The notes beneath the pieces are model-generated. The model was not told the origin of the DNA, searched no databases, and saw only the letters and a list, made by a program, of their open reading frames with translations. From Datisca glomerata (lineage: Eukaryota; Streptophyta; Magnoliopsida; Cucurbitales; Datiscaceae): a DNA stretch of 64,000 nt. The stretch spans positions 1,178,001 to 1,242,000 of the forward strand of contig QANY01000261.1 of NCBI GenBank assembly GCA_003255025.1, read 5' to 3'. Below, one piece after another: positions 1 through 11,592 of this stretch. The position numbers and the translations under genes were made by a program. Positions within the stretch are counted from its first letter, which is position 1. Every line of letters starts with the position of its first letter.

Positions 1-256
1 CCCCTTGCTGCACTACCTTGTCATGGATGGCATGAAATGAATTTTAGTAATGAATAGCCAACAAAATCCAAATAGCAATAAAATGGTTTATTTTTAGTAC
101 TTCATTTGCTTTCTCAACTGCCCATACATTATCATCTCTCTGTCAACTCCTTATCACTTGGTTTCCACTCATTAAGATACAAGTTTACAAGAAACATTAT
201 ATAACAACACAACTCAGGGCAACTTAATTAATTTCTTGGGAAAAATATGCAGTACT
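1..256. other. Left flank of the CACTA element
   Basis: AT-rich sequence without a convincing reading frame. Its last three bases (254-256, act) form the left copy of the target duplication of the CACTA element that starts at 257; the right copy is 23277-23279. I see no gene here. Confidence 0.6.
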
Positions 257-270
257 AACTACAAGAAAAA
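257..270 (+). repeat. Left terminal inverted repeat of CACTA element
   Basis: AACTACAAGAAAAA. It matches the right terminus in 12 of the first 13 bases, with C to A at position 1. The first bases of CACTA termini are strongly conserved, so this end is probably defective. ACT precedes it. Confidence 0.85.
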
Positions 271-280
271 CCTAATATTG

Positions 281-660
281 CGAAGGTTTGTTTAACCGTC
301 GTGAATTGTTTAAAAGAAGAAGTAATTGCTACGGTTTATTTAATCATCACAAATGTGTTTCTGATGGTTTTATGTAAACCGTCAGAATTGGTTATGATAT
401 GCCGATGGTTCCTATAAACCATCGAGAATAAATCTTTTTTTACAGACAAATTGCGATGATTCAGCTGAACCGTTGGGTTATGATTAACCTTTTTTGAGAT
501 AGTTCGGCCAAACCATTGCATTGGGTGAACCGTCGGGATATAGGTGCTTGTTGGGCCTTTTTGCGATGGTTCACCCAGACCGTCGCATTTGTATGAGACT
601 TGGCCATTTTTGCCGACGGTTCAAATGAACCGTCGGGATATGATCTATTGAAACCGTAGC
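281..660. repeat. Left subterminal palindromic repeats of CACTA element
   Basis: About eight imperfect units of the type GACGGTT-N(5-8)-AACCGTC, for example around 361-390, 402-425, 561-587 and 615-640. CACTA subterminal repeats of 10-20 bp are the binding sites of the element's own DNA-binding protein (TnpA in En/Spm). Here most occur as facing pairs rather than as single motifs. The same motif recurs at the right end (6760-6811 and 22720-23270), which ties the two ends to one element. Confidence 0.8.
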
Positions 661-1418
661 AAAAGAAAAACCCTAATTGAACTTTTAACAACCCACATTT
701 TTATTTCTTCCCTGTTTTCCCCTGCCTTCTTCTTCCCTATTTTCCCCCATGATAGGCTCGTGCTCCTCCTGCCTTCCCCTTCTTCCCGCAGTAGTGAACC
801 AACACGCTTCTTCACACTCATGGTCACGAGCGCTCTGTTGTAGGTTCTCACACTCTACCATCTGCTCTCGAGCGTGTAAAATATTATAGCTTGGTAAGGA
901 AAAGAATATCTTAGAATATAGGTGATGGAAAATCTGTTAAAATATGTGAAGAAAAATGGCTTCCAAGTTATAGGAATCTAGAATTATTTGGAGACCAAAC
1001 TTTAACAACTGTTTCTGATCTTATTTCTATCTAAGGAAGTGTTTCAGATTCTATCAAAGTATATAATTTTGTTTCCTATTCGGATTGCAAAGGACATTCT
1101 ATCAATTCATCTTCCTAGGATAACTGTCAAAGATTCTATTGTTTGGCCCTTATTTTTAGTTAAATCTTACTATCATGCTATTCATGAAGATAAATATCCA
1201 ATGGTTCAAATTTTCCATTATCATCTCATATCATTTTTCCTTTGTTCTAGAAAATATTTTGAAAAACTAATATTCCTCAAAATCTTAAACTAATATCATT
1301 TTTCAATTATCATCTCATGATAAAAAGTTTCCATCATCATCTCATATAGTAGAGCACACCCTAGATCCCCTGGCAGTTTTCTATTCTATCAAATACTAGA
1401 AAAACTTTATGTTCTATA

Positions 1419-1449
<31 letters not shown>

Positions 1450-1747
1450 GACCCCATCTCTGTCCATATTTCTATGATATTTTCAGTAATATTCAAAGGT
1501 AATTTCGTCTATTGTGATAGATTTTGGATCAATTTTTATGTTTTGAACTTATTTATAAAATTATATTTTTGACTAATGTGATTAGATTCAGGGTTCTTGT
1601 TTTGGACAGCTAAAGATTCATTTATAAAATATTTTTTAAGATTATTAGGCTGAAGAGAAAAGGTGTAGTATTAGTTTTGATTATTCTATTTGTTTGGTCT
1701 ACTTTAAGCTTTGAGAGCTGCAATTGATAAGAGTTAGATAAAAAAAA
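661..1747. other. Non-coding 5' part of CACTA element
   Basis: Between the subterminal repeats and the transposase reading frame. It is AT-rich with a pyrimidine-rich stretch (700-800) and a short CT/TATC microsatellite. The small open frames here do not resemble any family I know. It probably held the promoter, leader and first intron of the transposase gene. Confidence 0.5.
1419..1450. repeat. TATCTCTCTC microsatellite
   Basis: Three to four copies of a TATCTCTCTC-like unit in the CACTA 5' region. Confidence 0.8.
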
Positions 1748-3866
1748 CCAAGATTTAGTAAGGCATATCAAGATGGAGTAGGTCAGTTTCTGAACTTTTC
1801 CTTTGAGAGAAGATCGAGTGATGGATATATATCATGTCCTTGTTACCGGTGTGTTCATTATTATCGTAAGACTAGAGACGTCATCCGTGAGCACCTGATA
1901 TGTAATGGGATTATAAGTGGGTATAAAAAAATAGATGCGTGCCCCAATGATTGTATGTTGTATTGGAAACAAAAAGAGAAAGACCAAGTATGTGATCGTT
2001 GTGGTATTTCAAGATGGGTTACCAATGAAACAAATTGTAAGTCTCAAAGAAAGAAGAAAGTGAAGAAAATACCTGCCAAAGTATTGCGTTACTTTCCTCT
2101 AAAATATAGATTGCAAAGATTATACATGTCCTCTAAAACTGCTGAAAGTATTAGATGGTACCATGAGGGACGCACTAAGGATGATGTTTTGAGACTTCCT
2201 GTTGACTCAGATGCTTGGAAGGTTTTTGATGATAACTTCAAAGAATTTTCTTCGAAACCACGTATTGTTAGGTTGAGGTTCTCTAGTGATGGCTTCAACC
2301 CATTCGGAAATATGCGTATGAGTTACAGTACTTGGCCTATAATCTTGATTCCATACAATTTACCTCCTTGGATGTGCATGAAGCAAACAAATTTCATATT
2401 GTGTACACTCATTCTTGGGCCTAAGATGGCAGGTAATAATATTGATGAGTATTTGCAACCGTTGATTGAAGAACTAAAAGAATTGTGGGAGGTTGGTGTA
2501 AATACGTACGATGCATCGAGAAGGAAATGTTTAAAATGCACTCGTCATTTTGTGGACTATCAATGTTCCTACGTATGGCAACTTGTCTGGATGGAATACG
2601 CATTCACGTCTTGCATGCCCTCATTGTACATTTGACACGCATCATATACGCTTGAAGCACAGTAATAAGTATTGCTTTATGGGTCATCGACGATATCTGG
2701 AGGATGATAACATATTTCACTTCGATATCCAAAATTTTGATGGTACGATTGAGGAGAGACCATCTCCCATTTCAGCTTCGGGGTCTACAATTTATGAACA
2801 AGTTATCGATATAAATGTCATATTTGGAAAGGAAGTGATTGGAAAAAAAGAAAGGAAGCTAGTGTTCAATATTGAAAAACGAAGAGTATATTTTTTGAAC
2901 TTCCTTATTGGGAGTTTAATCTTATACGTCATAATCTTGATGTGATGCATATAGAAAAAAATGTATGTGATAACATTATTGGAACACTTCTAAATGACCA
3001 ATGGAAGTTGAAAGATAATTTAAATGCATGTCTTGATATTTGCGTCCTGAATGTAAAATGTCGTCTTCATCTGAAGGTCGATAAAACATAAAAGAAGTCT
3101 ACATTACTGCCTGCTTCCTTTACAATGTTAGTCGAAGAGAAAAATATGTTTTGCCAAGTATTAAAAAGCATCAGAGTTCCTAATGGATATGCCTCAAATA
3201 TGTCTCGTTGTATTGATACAAAGAATCGTAAAATTCATGGTTTTAAAAGTCATGATTCTCACATCATCATGGAGCATTTTTTACCGATCGCGCTAAGAAG
3301 GTCAATCACCAAATGTGAACTCAGTGTTATTTGAATTGAGTTGATTCTTTAAAGAATTGTGCTCGACAAATCTTCGTAGGGACATGATCGATAAATTTCA
3401 GGATCGTATTATTGTCATACTTTGTCAAATGGAAATGATATTTCCGCCAACATTCTTCACCATCATGGTTCATTTGGTAGTTCATTTGGCTTCTAAAGAG
3501 AAAATTGCAGGACCTATCCACTATATATGGATGTGCCCAATTGAAAGGTAAGATTGACATAGTATATATTTACCATTCAATTATGATTCCATTTAATGAA
3601 TGATTTGCTTAGTATGGGTTGTTTGTACTTGTGTTAGGTATTTGGGTAATCTAAAATCTTATGTCCACAATAGATCTCGTCCCAAAGGTTCAATTGCCAA
3701 GGCTTACATTATAGATGAGTGTACAACATTTCGTTCAAGGTATTTAGATGGAATGGAAACAAAATTTAATCGGCCTTCGAGGAATAATGATTTTATAGAT
3801 GAGAAAACAACACAATGTTTCTCTCTTTCCTATTTTAGGCCGACCAACAAAGAAGGCAACAACTGA
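1748..3866 (+). pseudogene. TNP2-type CACTA transposase (relic)
   Basis: Transposase relic. The frame from about 1748 begins with a transposase-associated domain (pattern ISCPCYRC...YYR...HLICNG). It runs into the TNP2/Transposase_21 domain: MLYWKQ at 1955, then LRYFPLKYRLQRLY, DGFNPFGNM, PYNLPPWMCMK, and GNNIDEYLQPLIEELKELW. Around 2515-2550 the frame breaks and the domain resumes in another frame with NLSGWNTHSRLACPHC (from 2550). After about 2945 it shifts again (VMHIEKNVCDNIIGTLL). The DUF4218 part follows in pieces: SHDSHIIMEHFLPIALR (3255-3310), FFTIMVHLVVHLASKEK (3450-3500) and YLGNLKSYVHNRSRPKGSIA (3640-3700). Several frameshifts and stops; clearly non-functional. The family is certain, the exon borders are not. 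Confidence 0.88.
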
Positions 3867-4397
3867 TGTGCTTGATAGCATCACATTGACACAAGCACAT
3901 CGGTTTGTGTTATTTAAATGCGAGTTAGTTGATCTATTTCTTAAGTAAGTCTCAAATATATAGCTTGGATAATAAACTTACATCCCTTTTCCAGGCTTTT
4001 ACTTTAGTGTGTTACTTACTTTATCTAAAATAATTGCAGAGAATTTGCAGATAATTATAAAAGACAACACCGTAGTCGTCGACCTTCTCATAATGAAGTC
4101 GAACGCGTACTTCATGATAAATTTCTTGATTGATTTACATCTGAAGTAAGTTTAATAGATGTTGAATTATTTTTTATGAATAGATAATCAAAATGGGAAA
4201 TAATGCATCAGAAGAGTTGAGATGGTGAGCTCAAGGTCCAAATATTTTGGTGAAGAAGTATGATGGATACAATGTTAATGGATTTGTTCTTCATACAAAG
4301 GATAGTGACAGCCTTCGTAAGTCTCAAAATAGTGGAGTCATGGTAACATCAGATATAGCAAGTTATGCAAATATAGGAGATATAGAGATGACTTATT

Positions 4398-4850
4398 ATG
4401 GAATTCTTAAAGATATCATTTGAGATGAATTATTATGAGAAACTCAAAGTGATTTTATTCAAATGTGATTGGATTGACCCTACTGAATGTATTGGAGTAA
4501 AGACTGATCGATATGGGTTAACACTTGTTAGTGTTTTGCGTTTGACCCATATCGGAGAGCATTTGAAGCACGCGCCATTTATCTTTTCATCACAAGCACA
4601 TTTAGTATATCATGTTGATGATCAAAAGGATAAATACTGGCATGTAGTTGTCCATACAAAGCCTAGAGATTTGTATGACATAGGAGTAATAGAGCTGGAA
4701 AGTGACACCAGAATCCATCATAATGACGAAGTTCTCAACGGACAAAGTCTAGAAGAAGTGAACTTAATTAGAGTAGATGTTGATGGTTTGACTTTTGAAG
4801 ACATGGCATATGATTATAACAGTGATCATGATAACAAATTTTCTGAATAA
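4398..4850 (+). pseudogene. DUF4216 C-terminal domain of CACTA transposase
   Basis: An open frame of 150 codons with the DUF4216 pattern: YYEKLKVILFKCDWID, then GVKTDRYGLTLVSVLRL, FIFSSQAHLVYHVDD and WHVVVHTKPRDLYDIG. In plant CACTA proteins this domain follows DUF4218, and here it follows the DUF4218 relic directly, so it is read as the C-terminal end of the same gene. The frame is open but its upstream exons are broken. The acidic tail ends at the stop at 4848-4850. Confidence 0.85.
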
Positions 4851-4959
4851 TGTGATTGAATGTTTCATAAAAAGGTATGTTTTTATGTTTTCTTAGTTAT
4901 AAAATATTTTCTAAGTCAGATATAGTCATAATGATTAACATGTGCATGATTACACCATA

Positions 4960-5401
4960 ACCTCATCGAGACGTCAATTATCAAGTTTAGATGCTCGATT
5001 GGATATTGACTCTCCTACCAAATCTGGAGGATCAAATCCACATCATGATTTGAATATGGAAACATAATGTTTGTTAACTCTTATTTAAGTTAATTGAGAT
5101 AATAAAATAGTGTTTCATTTAATTATCATAATGTTATTCAATATTTTGTTAAATAGAACCATCTAAGCAGCTATGCGAGGTCGAACGCAGTTGACATCTA
5201 TATGGGCCAAATAAGGCGAGGATAGAATATCTGTGGCTTTCAATTCCCAAGGTCACGACATATTATTTTGCCCATACAATATGATTGGAGGCATGTGTCG
5301 CGGTATCATAAAGATCAAGTGTGGGAAATAGTGAAGGTATGGTTGCTTGTACCATATACATACATACATATACATACATATACATACATACATATACATA
5401 C

Positions 5402-5434
<33 letters not shown>

Positions 5435-6475
5435 CATTTAATTGCGTATTAATATTTTGTAGTTAAAATATGTCGTAGAAGAATGCCATAAAGCATATGT
5501 TTTGACATCCTTAAATGCAAGATGGAAGGATGAGAAGAGCAGAATAAAAAATGACTATATGGCGACATATGAAACGGAGGAAGAGACATTAGAACATTGG
5601 AATGATGTTATTCTAAAGGGGAGTTTTGTTGCGATAATTCATAAATGGTACCTAGAAGAAGGAAATGTATGATTTTTTTCTATACATCTATGATTAATTT
5701 TATGTGAAATAAAAACTTTTATTTATCTTTCATAAATATAGAAGCAAGCTGCAACTAAAAGAAGATCACAGAGCAAACTAAAACACTCTCACACGTTGGG
5801 ACGTACCAATATACCAACGAAAAGAGCAGAAATGGTAAATTCTAAACTTTATAATTGTTTTAATCAGTTTTACTTTAAGTATATTTAATCACATGTTCTC
5901 ATTTGATATACAGAAGAGCTTCAAAGAGAGCCCTCAAGAAAGGAGCTATTTGTAGCCTCACATGAACAGAAAGATGAAACTACTGTAAATGAAGAGACTG
6001 CAAACATTGCAATAAGTATAAGTTGTAAAATTAATACCAAGTTTTTAAATATTTATTACATGTTTACTGATACTAAGTCTTAATTTTGTATTATAGGAAA
6101 AACTTAAAGAGCGCATGAGTCAAATTTTGGATGGTGATTATGATCCAATTTCACCAAACGACGTGCTCTCAAAAGTATTGGGTCCAGAGCATCCTGGATG
6201 AGTGCGTTCATTAGGACTCAGGGTAACTCCATCTCAAGTGTTCTTTCATTATCGTGGGGGAATCTTCAATGCAAGATTCTACCCGTTTATCAACTGAGCT
6301 AGAATCCCAACATGCACGAGTAACTGATTTAGAGGCTCAATGAGCACGGGTGCCTCAGTTAGAGGCTAAATGTTCAGAGATGCGTAAGAAATATGATCAG
6401 GTGCAGGCTGAAAGTTCAAAGATACGCTCCTAGTTAAGCTTAATTATGAATTTTATGCAAGACTCTCGTAAAGAC
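4960..6475 (+). pseudogene. Second CACTA gene, Transposase_24 (Ptta/En/Spm)-like relic
   Basis: Exon-like pieces in CACTA order. About 5170-5335: a GRTQLTSIW / RISVAFNSQG block followed by DWRHVSRYHKDQVWEIVK. From 5460: VVEECHKAYVLTSLNARWKD and NDYMATYETEEETLEHW. From 5741: TKRRSQSKLKHSHTLGRTNI. From 6097: LKERMSQILDGDYDPISP, then VLGPEHPG and VRSLGLRVTPSQV. A heptad-rich tail with repeated ARV..LEA blocks follows (6290-6430). GT donors follow several pieces (near 5336, 5669, 5835). A dinucleotide repeat lies in the first intron. In-frame stops (for example after EHPG, near 6201) show decay. In CACTA elements this second product is the DNA-binding partner of the transposase. Confidence 0.8.
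5354..5435. repeat. (TACA)n/(TA)n microsatellite
   Basis: TACATACATA-type repeats grading into a TA run. It lies in an intron of the second CACTA gene. Confidence 0.9.
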
Positions 6476-6811
6476 TAGGGTAGCCTTTTGTTGTTTAACG
6501 TTATTTAATAACATTTCGGAAATATTTTGCTATTTCAAATGTTCATACTTTGAACTCATTAAATAGTTTTTATTGATAATCTATTATAGTTTGGATATCT
6601 AATTAATGATTTAATGCTTTATAATAATGCGCTCTGTAAATATATAGAATGATACTACTATGACTATTGTGGAAATATATACCCTATTAAAATTTGTGTT
6701 AATATGAAGGATTTTTTGGGAATAAACAGACAAAGGAGTATGTGAAAGCAGTGTTTTTTGTGACAGTTTAAGAACCGTCGTAAAAAATGGACTAGGACAA
6801 ATTAGCGACGT
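6476..6811. other. CACTA 3' non-coding region up to the retrotransposon insertion
   Basis: AT-rich 3' sequence without a gene. From about 6760 the subterminal motif returns (GACAGTTTAAGAACCGTC, then GCGACG at 6805-6810). The last five bases, gacgt (6807-6811), are the left target duplication of element 1. Confidence 0.7.
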
Positions 6812-7006
6812 TTTAGATACCGTATTTTGTCCGGTCTAATACATTAAATATACATACTTTGTATTTTGGCTCATATAATAGTCGAAGACTATATGTATAA
6901 TTTAAAAACTAGTCCAATACTAAAATAAGAAAAGTGGTCCAAGGACTAAAAAGTAAAAAGTGAGGAAAAAAGACTAAAAGTAAAAAAGGCAAACCCTAAT
7001 TTTTCC

Positions 7007-7014
7007 TATAAATA
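7007..7014 (+). promoter_or_regulatory. LTR TATA box
   Basis: CCTATAAATAGGGG context. The same CC/TC-TATAAATA box is present at the matching place in every LTR in the window (20871, 56367, and antisense at 33302, 35477 and 49219). That conservation supports it as the core promoter. Confidence 0.8.
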
Positions 7015-7887
7015 GGGGTGAGGTCCTCACTTGAGGGGGAGTCTCTTGGGAGTGTGAGAAAAGGAACCCATTTTTTTAGAGTGAGAAAGAGAGGTAATTT
7101 TAGAGAGAGAAAGAGATTCTACACTTCTATTATTTTCATCTTCTTCCATTCTTTTTCTTAAGGTAGCTTAAATGTCTTGTACATTTGCTCATAATATATC
7201 TTGTTCATATTTCTTCTTCATATTCATATAGTTGATATCTTTTGTATATTTTTTCCATACATAAGTTGATTGTTCCTTCTTCATCATTTCTCCTACTTTA
7301 AATCTTAACTCTTTGATTTCATGCATTGATGATTTCCTTACAAGTTAGATAATGAGAGGTCTTTGTCATCAACTCAATTAATGAGGATGAGGATAAAGCT
7401 TTTGAGGGGTGGAAAAATTAACTCAATGTAAATCAACCCTTTAATGAGTTGAAAGTGTAGATTTGATGCAAAGATCCTCTAGGATAATTTCTCACACATA
7501 ATAATGCATAAAATAGAGAGTAAAATCTCTATACAAGATTATGCAAATATCTAAATTTTGAAATTTTCAATTTTCCTACAAGTCTTTTCTTTTTAAAAAA
7601 TTATGTTCATAATTTTTGTGACACTTGTTTGAACTATATATCATCCATGATCATCCCCTTTGCTATTTGATTAGTAATGACTAATGAGGGAAGGAATGAG
7701 AAATGATAATTAGTAGACTAAGTAGTCAAAAAATAAAAAATGGACATATTTTTGTTAAAAAAATATATTGTTTTTCATCATTTTTCTTTCATTTTTTCAT
7801 CATTTATTTATTTATTTAATAATATTATTATTACTATTATTATTATATCATAATTTATTATATTATAAAAATAAAAATAAAAAGTTA

Positions 7888-7999
7888 GCAACAGAGGAGA
7901 TTTTCATTGCAACAGAGGAAGCTTTCATCTATTGCACACAGTTGCAACAACGGAAAGTCTTCCTCTGTTGCAGCTGCAAAGCCACGGTATTACCGTGGC
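7888..7999. promoter_or_regulatory. Palindromic LTR module (type GCAACAGAGGA)
   Basis: Repeats of GCAACAGAGGA face the inverted TCCTCTGTTGC (about 7964-7972), followed by the perfect palindrome GCCACGGTA-T-TACCGTGGC at 7981-7999 and a T-rich run. The 3' LTR has the same hairpin with one mismatch (21837-21855). Related LTRs in this window carry unrelated palindromes at the same place. Role unknown; a transcription-factor site or RNA-end hairpin is possible. Confidence 0.55.
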
Positions 8000-8655
8000 T
8001 TTTCTTGCATTTTTTTAATTTATTTTTCTTTAATTTATTACATAGTGTTGTTTTTTTACTTTATGCTTGCATGTATAACTTCTTATGCATGTTTTATATA
8101 ATCTCAACATTTTATGTTTTCTATAATTTGAAATCCTATAACTTTATCTCTATTCTTCTACTTCCCTTTTGTTTTAATTATTAACATTTATTTTCTTTAC
8201 ATGTTTATTTATTTAGCATTTATATATCGTCATGCTTATAATGTGATTCTTGCATTATTACCTTATTATTAGAGTTAATGTTCATGTATGTGTGGATTAT
8301 ATTTTTTACAATTAGATTTAAATTTTGTTACTTCCATTATTTAATTTTCACTAAACAAAAGCCGATGACGGACTTTGAGAATTTCAGGATACCAAATTTC
8401 TCGAACTACTGAGGTGAAGAGTTATTCTTGGGATACCGAGAATAACTCTAAAAATTCATTGATTTAAAAGGATATAAGAATACAAAAAATAATTTCTCAA
8501 TGGTCTTTGAACCACCCGTTAAAGGTAATTTATTTTGTTTATTTTTATGATACAAAATGCACCAAATGGGACATTCGAAATTGAATTTATTTAACCTTTG
8601 CCTTAAAATAAAAAATTGGATAGCATTTGATTAAATTTGGTAACCATTTTATAAT

Positions 8656-8690
8656 GGGTGTTGTGGGACGCTAATACATTCACCACACAC
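8656..8690 (+). other. Conserved stem-loop near LTR 3' end
   Basis: TGTGGGACGCTAATACATTC followed by ACCACACAC. In the 3' LTR (22525-22556) the stem reads TGTGAGG / CCCCACA around loop TGCTAATACCTT. The loop is the most conserved LTR segment across all copies, which suggests an RNA structure near the transcript end. Confidence 0.5.
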
Positions 8691-8856
8691 AAATGATTCC
8701 CGAACTAACTTTGAGTTTTCGTATACCAAAATTTTCATCTTAAAATTGGGTGACCAATCAAACCCTAAAATGATTGGTGGCGACTCCAAATTTTTTTTCC
8801 TTCAAAAAATGATTTTTTTAATCGCTGCTCCTTGTCGCGTGATTGTTGCGACAGCT

Positions 8857-8874
8857 TGGCGACTCCAATGGGGA
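8857..8874 (+). other. Primer binding site of element 1
   Basis: TGGCGACTCCAATGGGGA, three bases after the LTR end. Element 3 has TGGCGACTCCACTGGGGA and element 2 TGGCGACTCTGCTAGGGA. From memory, Ogre elements use a tRNA-Arg primer with this type of site; the tRNA was not checked. Confidence 0.8.
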
Positions 8875-9501
8875 AACGATGCCGGTCTAACCATTTTTAG
8901 ATCGATAGAGAGTCAAGCTAAAATTTCATCACATGTTGTCCTTCTTGTATGGCTCTTTGTTTGTTTATTTGATTCATTGTTTTTCTTTTTCATGCTTATA
9001 GTTGTACAAAGTTTGTTTTTAGATGTATGTTTGTTTGCATAATTCCTAATATTCACACACATCCACTAGCCCTATACCCGGGCTTTCCCTTTAGGATTAG
9101 CCAGAATGAGTAGTGGAATGCCTTCGTGGAATTGAGGTTCTCGTGCAGGCTCTTGAAAGTTCTCACTCAGGTCGACTCTTTCGGGATACCGTTTGGGAGC
9201 CCCTGTTACTCTATTCGGATAACAGTGTGGACAACTTGGAAGCCTATTAAGAGATTTTTAGAGCCCAACCACACATGTATTATGTTTTTAGAGCCCCCCT
9301 AATGACCAACGTTAGATTTCTGCTGAAGTATGATATCATGATTAATTTTGTGCATGTATATATGTCTTGTGTCACTTAAACATGTATTTTCTTCATTATT
9401 TCACTTCTAACTTCATCTTTCTATTTTTCATACATGCATCATGCTGCGTAATAGAGATTGCAAAGAAGTATTCAATTCATTCATATTTTAGAGATCAAGT
9501 T
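8875..9501 (+). other. Conserved untranslated leader of element 1
   Basis: Non-coding, but strongly conserved with the leaders of element 2 (47175-47798, minus) and element 3 (60304-60740). The best-kept part is about 9060-9260 and includes a hairpin CTGTTA / TAACAG (9203-9208 with 9220-9225). Likely packaging or dimerization signal, by analogy with retroviral leaders. Confidence 0.6.
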
Positions 9502-11592
9502 ATGGTAGCCCAATGGTCAGAGGAATCACAGAAACATAAAGGGGATTGTCTGAAAAAGGAAGACTTTATTTTTCTACCATCAATCACTAAGATAGAGTTC
9601 TCACGCAATGACTTGGAGAGGTTGAAGAAGATATGGGAGGATTTTTTACCAGAGCAGAAAAGTTTTTTTGTCAGAAAATATGGTCACATAGCTTATCTGT
9701 TGTATATTGTAGTCAACGATCCCGTCCTTGAAGTTTTAATGCATTTCTAGGACCCTCATTATAGATGTTTCACCTTCGGAATAATCGATCTTACTCCCAC
9801 AATTGAAGAATATCAAGCATTATTGAATGCCCCGTTGAAAAATGCAGATAAAGTTTATAACTATGACAAAAAAGCTCACATTGAAGAGAGCTTTGTCTGA
9901 GCTCTTGGGTACTGTCCATGCGTCTGAGATTGAGAAGGTTAAAGTGGAAATTAGTGTGTGCCGTTGGATTACTTCCTAAAACTCACCCAAAATTTCTTGA
10001 AGGAGGATAAAGGCATGACTCTTTATGCTCTGTGTATTTATGGCACCGTGTTATTACCAAAGATCCAAGGTTAAATAGATGATAAAGATTTAAAAATGTT
10101 CCTTCAAGTCGAACATGGTGTTAACCCTATTATCTCAATTCTCGCTGAGACTATCCGTTCTTTGAATCACATCCGATTGTCTGGAAATGGAAAGTTCATC
10201 GGCTCTTCAACTCTTTTGTGTATTTGGATTCTCAGCCATCTAAGATGTCCGCTAGATTTCAAATGTCCTCAAGTTAAGTTCTCAAGTTCATGGATGAAGA
10301 CGAGGATCCCTATTGCAGAATTTGGAATGGCCAAATGGTATCCGCAGTTTCCCACAAAAGGGGCTTGCCTCACATACCTATCCAAGTTGAAAGATGAGGA
10401 TGTTATTTGGAAAGCCCATTGGATGCCGTTAACACCAATGGTCTACAGATGTGGTGATTTTCGATGGGTTCTGCTCCCGGGACCATGGGATTGTACTAGT
10501 TATGCTCCGCTAATGGCACTCCGTCAATTATACATGAGATAGTTTGTCCCCACCACGCATGCATTGAAGGATATTGAAGTTAGTTACGATTCTCAAGAAA
10601 TTGAACAAAAACTACGGCAGCTGATTGGAGCTTGGAAAATAACAAGAAGGATGCGAAATGAGAAGAATCACATGAACTGCACAAAGGAGTATGAAGCATG
10701 GCTTGAGAGTAGAAACAAAGTAATTATTACCTTACCAGTTGAGGATGTACCATCAGCGAAATCACTGGAAGTTCATCAAAAGATTGCTAAAAAGGAGGAG
10801 CTAGATGAGTTATATGAGGAGCGTCAAAAAGTTCTAGCCTTCTTGGAAGAAAACAGACGACTAGCAGTCGAGGTGAATTTGTCTGAGAAACACAGAATCG
10901 AAGCTGAAGAACAGCTCAAAGAGTTGAGAAATAAGGTTGAGGATCGGGCATATCTGAAGCGAAAAAACTCAGAGTTGGGAACTGACACTCGCCAATTGAG
11001 CAACAAAATTAGAAAGATGGCGGAAGACAATGAGAACTTGCGAGGGGTAATCTACGAACAAGAGGATCAAATCATGAAGTTAGAGAGGAAAAATAAACTG
11101 GTTGGAGAAATTCTAGAAGAGGTGAAGGAAATTGTTGATAAGAAAAATGCGTACATCGTCGAGTTAGAAGAGCAATATGATGCATTACGATGAATCACTG
11201 ATAATTTGCAAGTTGATTTAGAGAATCAGAAAGTTAAGAAGACTCAGTCAACAAATGATTCTGAAGAATTATTGAAAGTCATCGCAAACCTTGAGCATCA
11301 AGTTAGAGCTTATCAGAATGTGGCAGAGAAGTTGGCAAGAAACAGTGATGCTAATGTCGATATACTAAGATATGATTATCAGTTGCTACAACAAGAGTAC
11401 AACTCGATTCGACAATGATCTGGGCATGCTGTGGAATGGCTTAAAGGCATGGCTGTGAGAGCGGGCAATTTGGTGGAACAAGCTTCATTTTTGAAGAGAA
11501 ATGTCTTGCCCATCCATCCTAATGAGGAGAACTTGTCTAAGTTTGTGGAAGAAGTCAACTGGGATTTGGGTCATTTTGGTCATTTTGTATGA
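9502..11592 (+). pseudogene. Ogre-type ORF1 protein, DUF7745-like domain plus coiled coil (relic)
   Basis: ORF1, encoded upstream of gag only in Ogre/Tat-type elements; function unknown. The start ATG at 9502 (MVAQWSEESQKHKG) is chosen because conservation with element 2 begins there. The N-terminal part has FVRKYGHIAYLLYIVVND, then DPHYRCFTFGIIDLTPTIEE, the pattern of plant DUF7745 proteins. The middle has WKAHWMPLTPM and LPGPWDCTSYAPL. The C-terminal 250 residues are charged heptad-rich coiled coil (10564-11418), ending SKFVEEVN...FGHFV before the stop at 11590. Breaks: a TAG replacing Trp in the FWDPHYR motif (near 9748), an A-run frameshift near 9867, a deletion around 9930-9960, and stops near 11191 and 11416. 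Element 2 has a better copy. Confidence 0.8.

Larger units (their letters stand above)
6812..8853 (+). repeat. 5' LTR of element 1
   Basis: Homologous along its length to 20682-22719. The start reads TTTAGATACCGTATTTTG where the 3' LTR has TGTAGATATCGTATTTTG, so the TG is mutated. The end is GTTGCGACA. The TATA box at 7007 lies only about 195 bp from the LTR start, so U3 is short and most of the LTR is transcribed R-U5. Confidence 0.93.

Noticed and set aside
7768..8184. 138-codon hydrophobic open frame in the 5' LTR
   Set aside because: AT-rich LTR sequence; the frame is broken in the 3' LTR of the same element.
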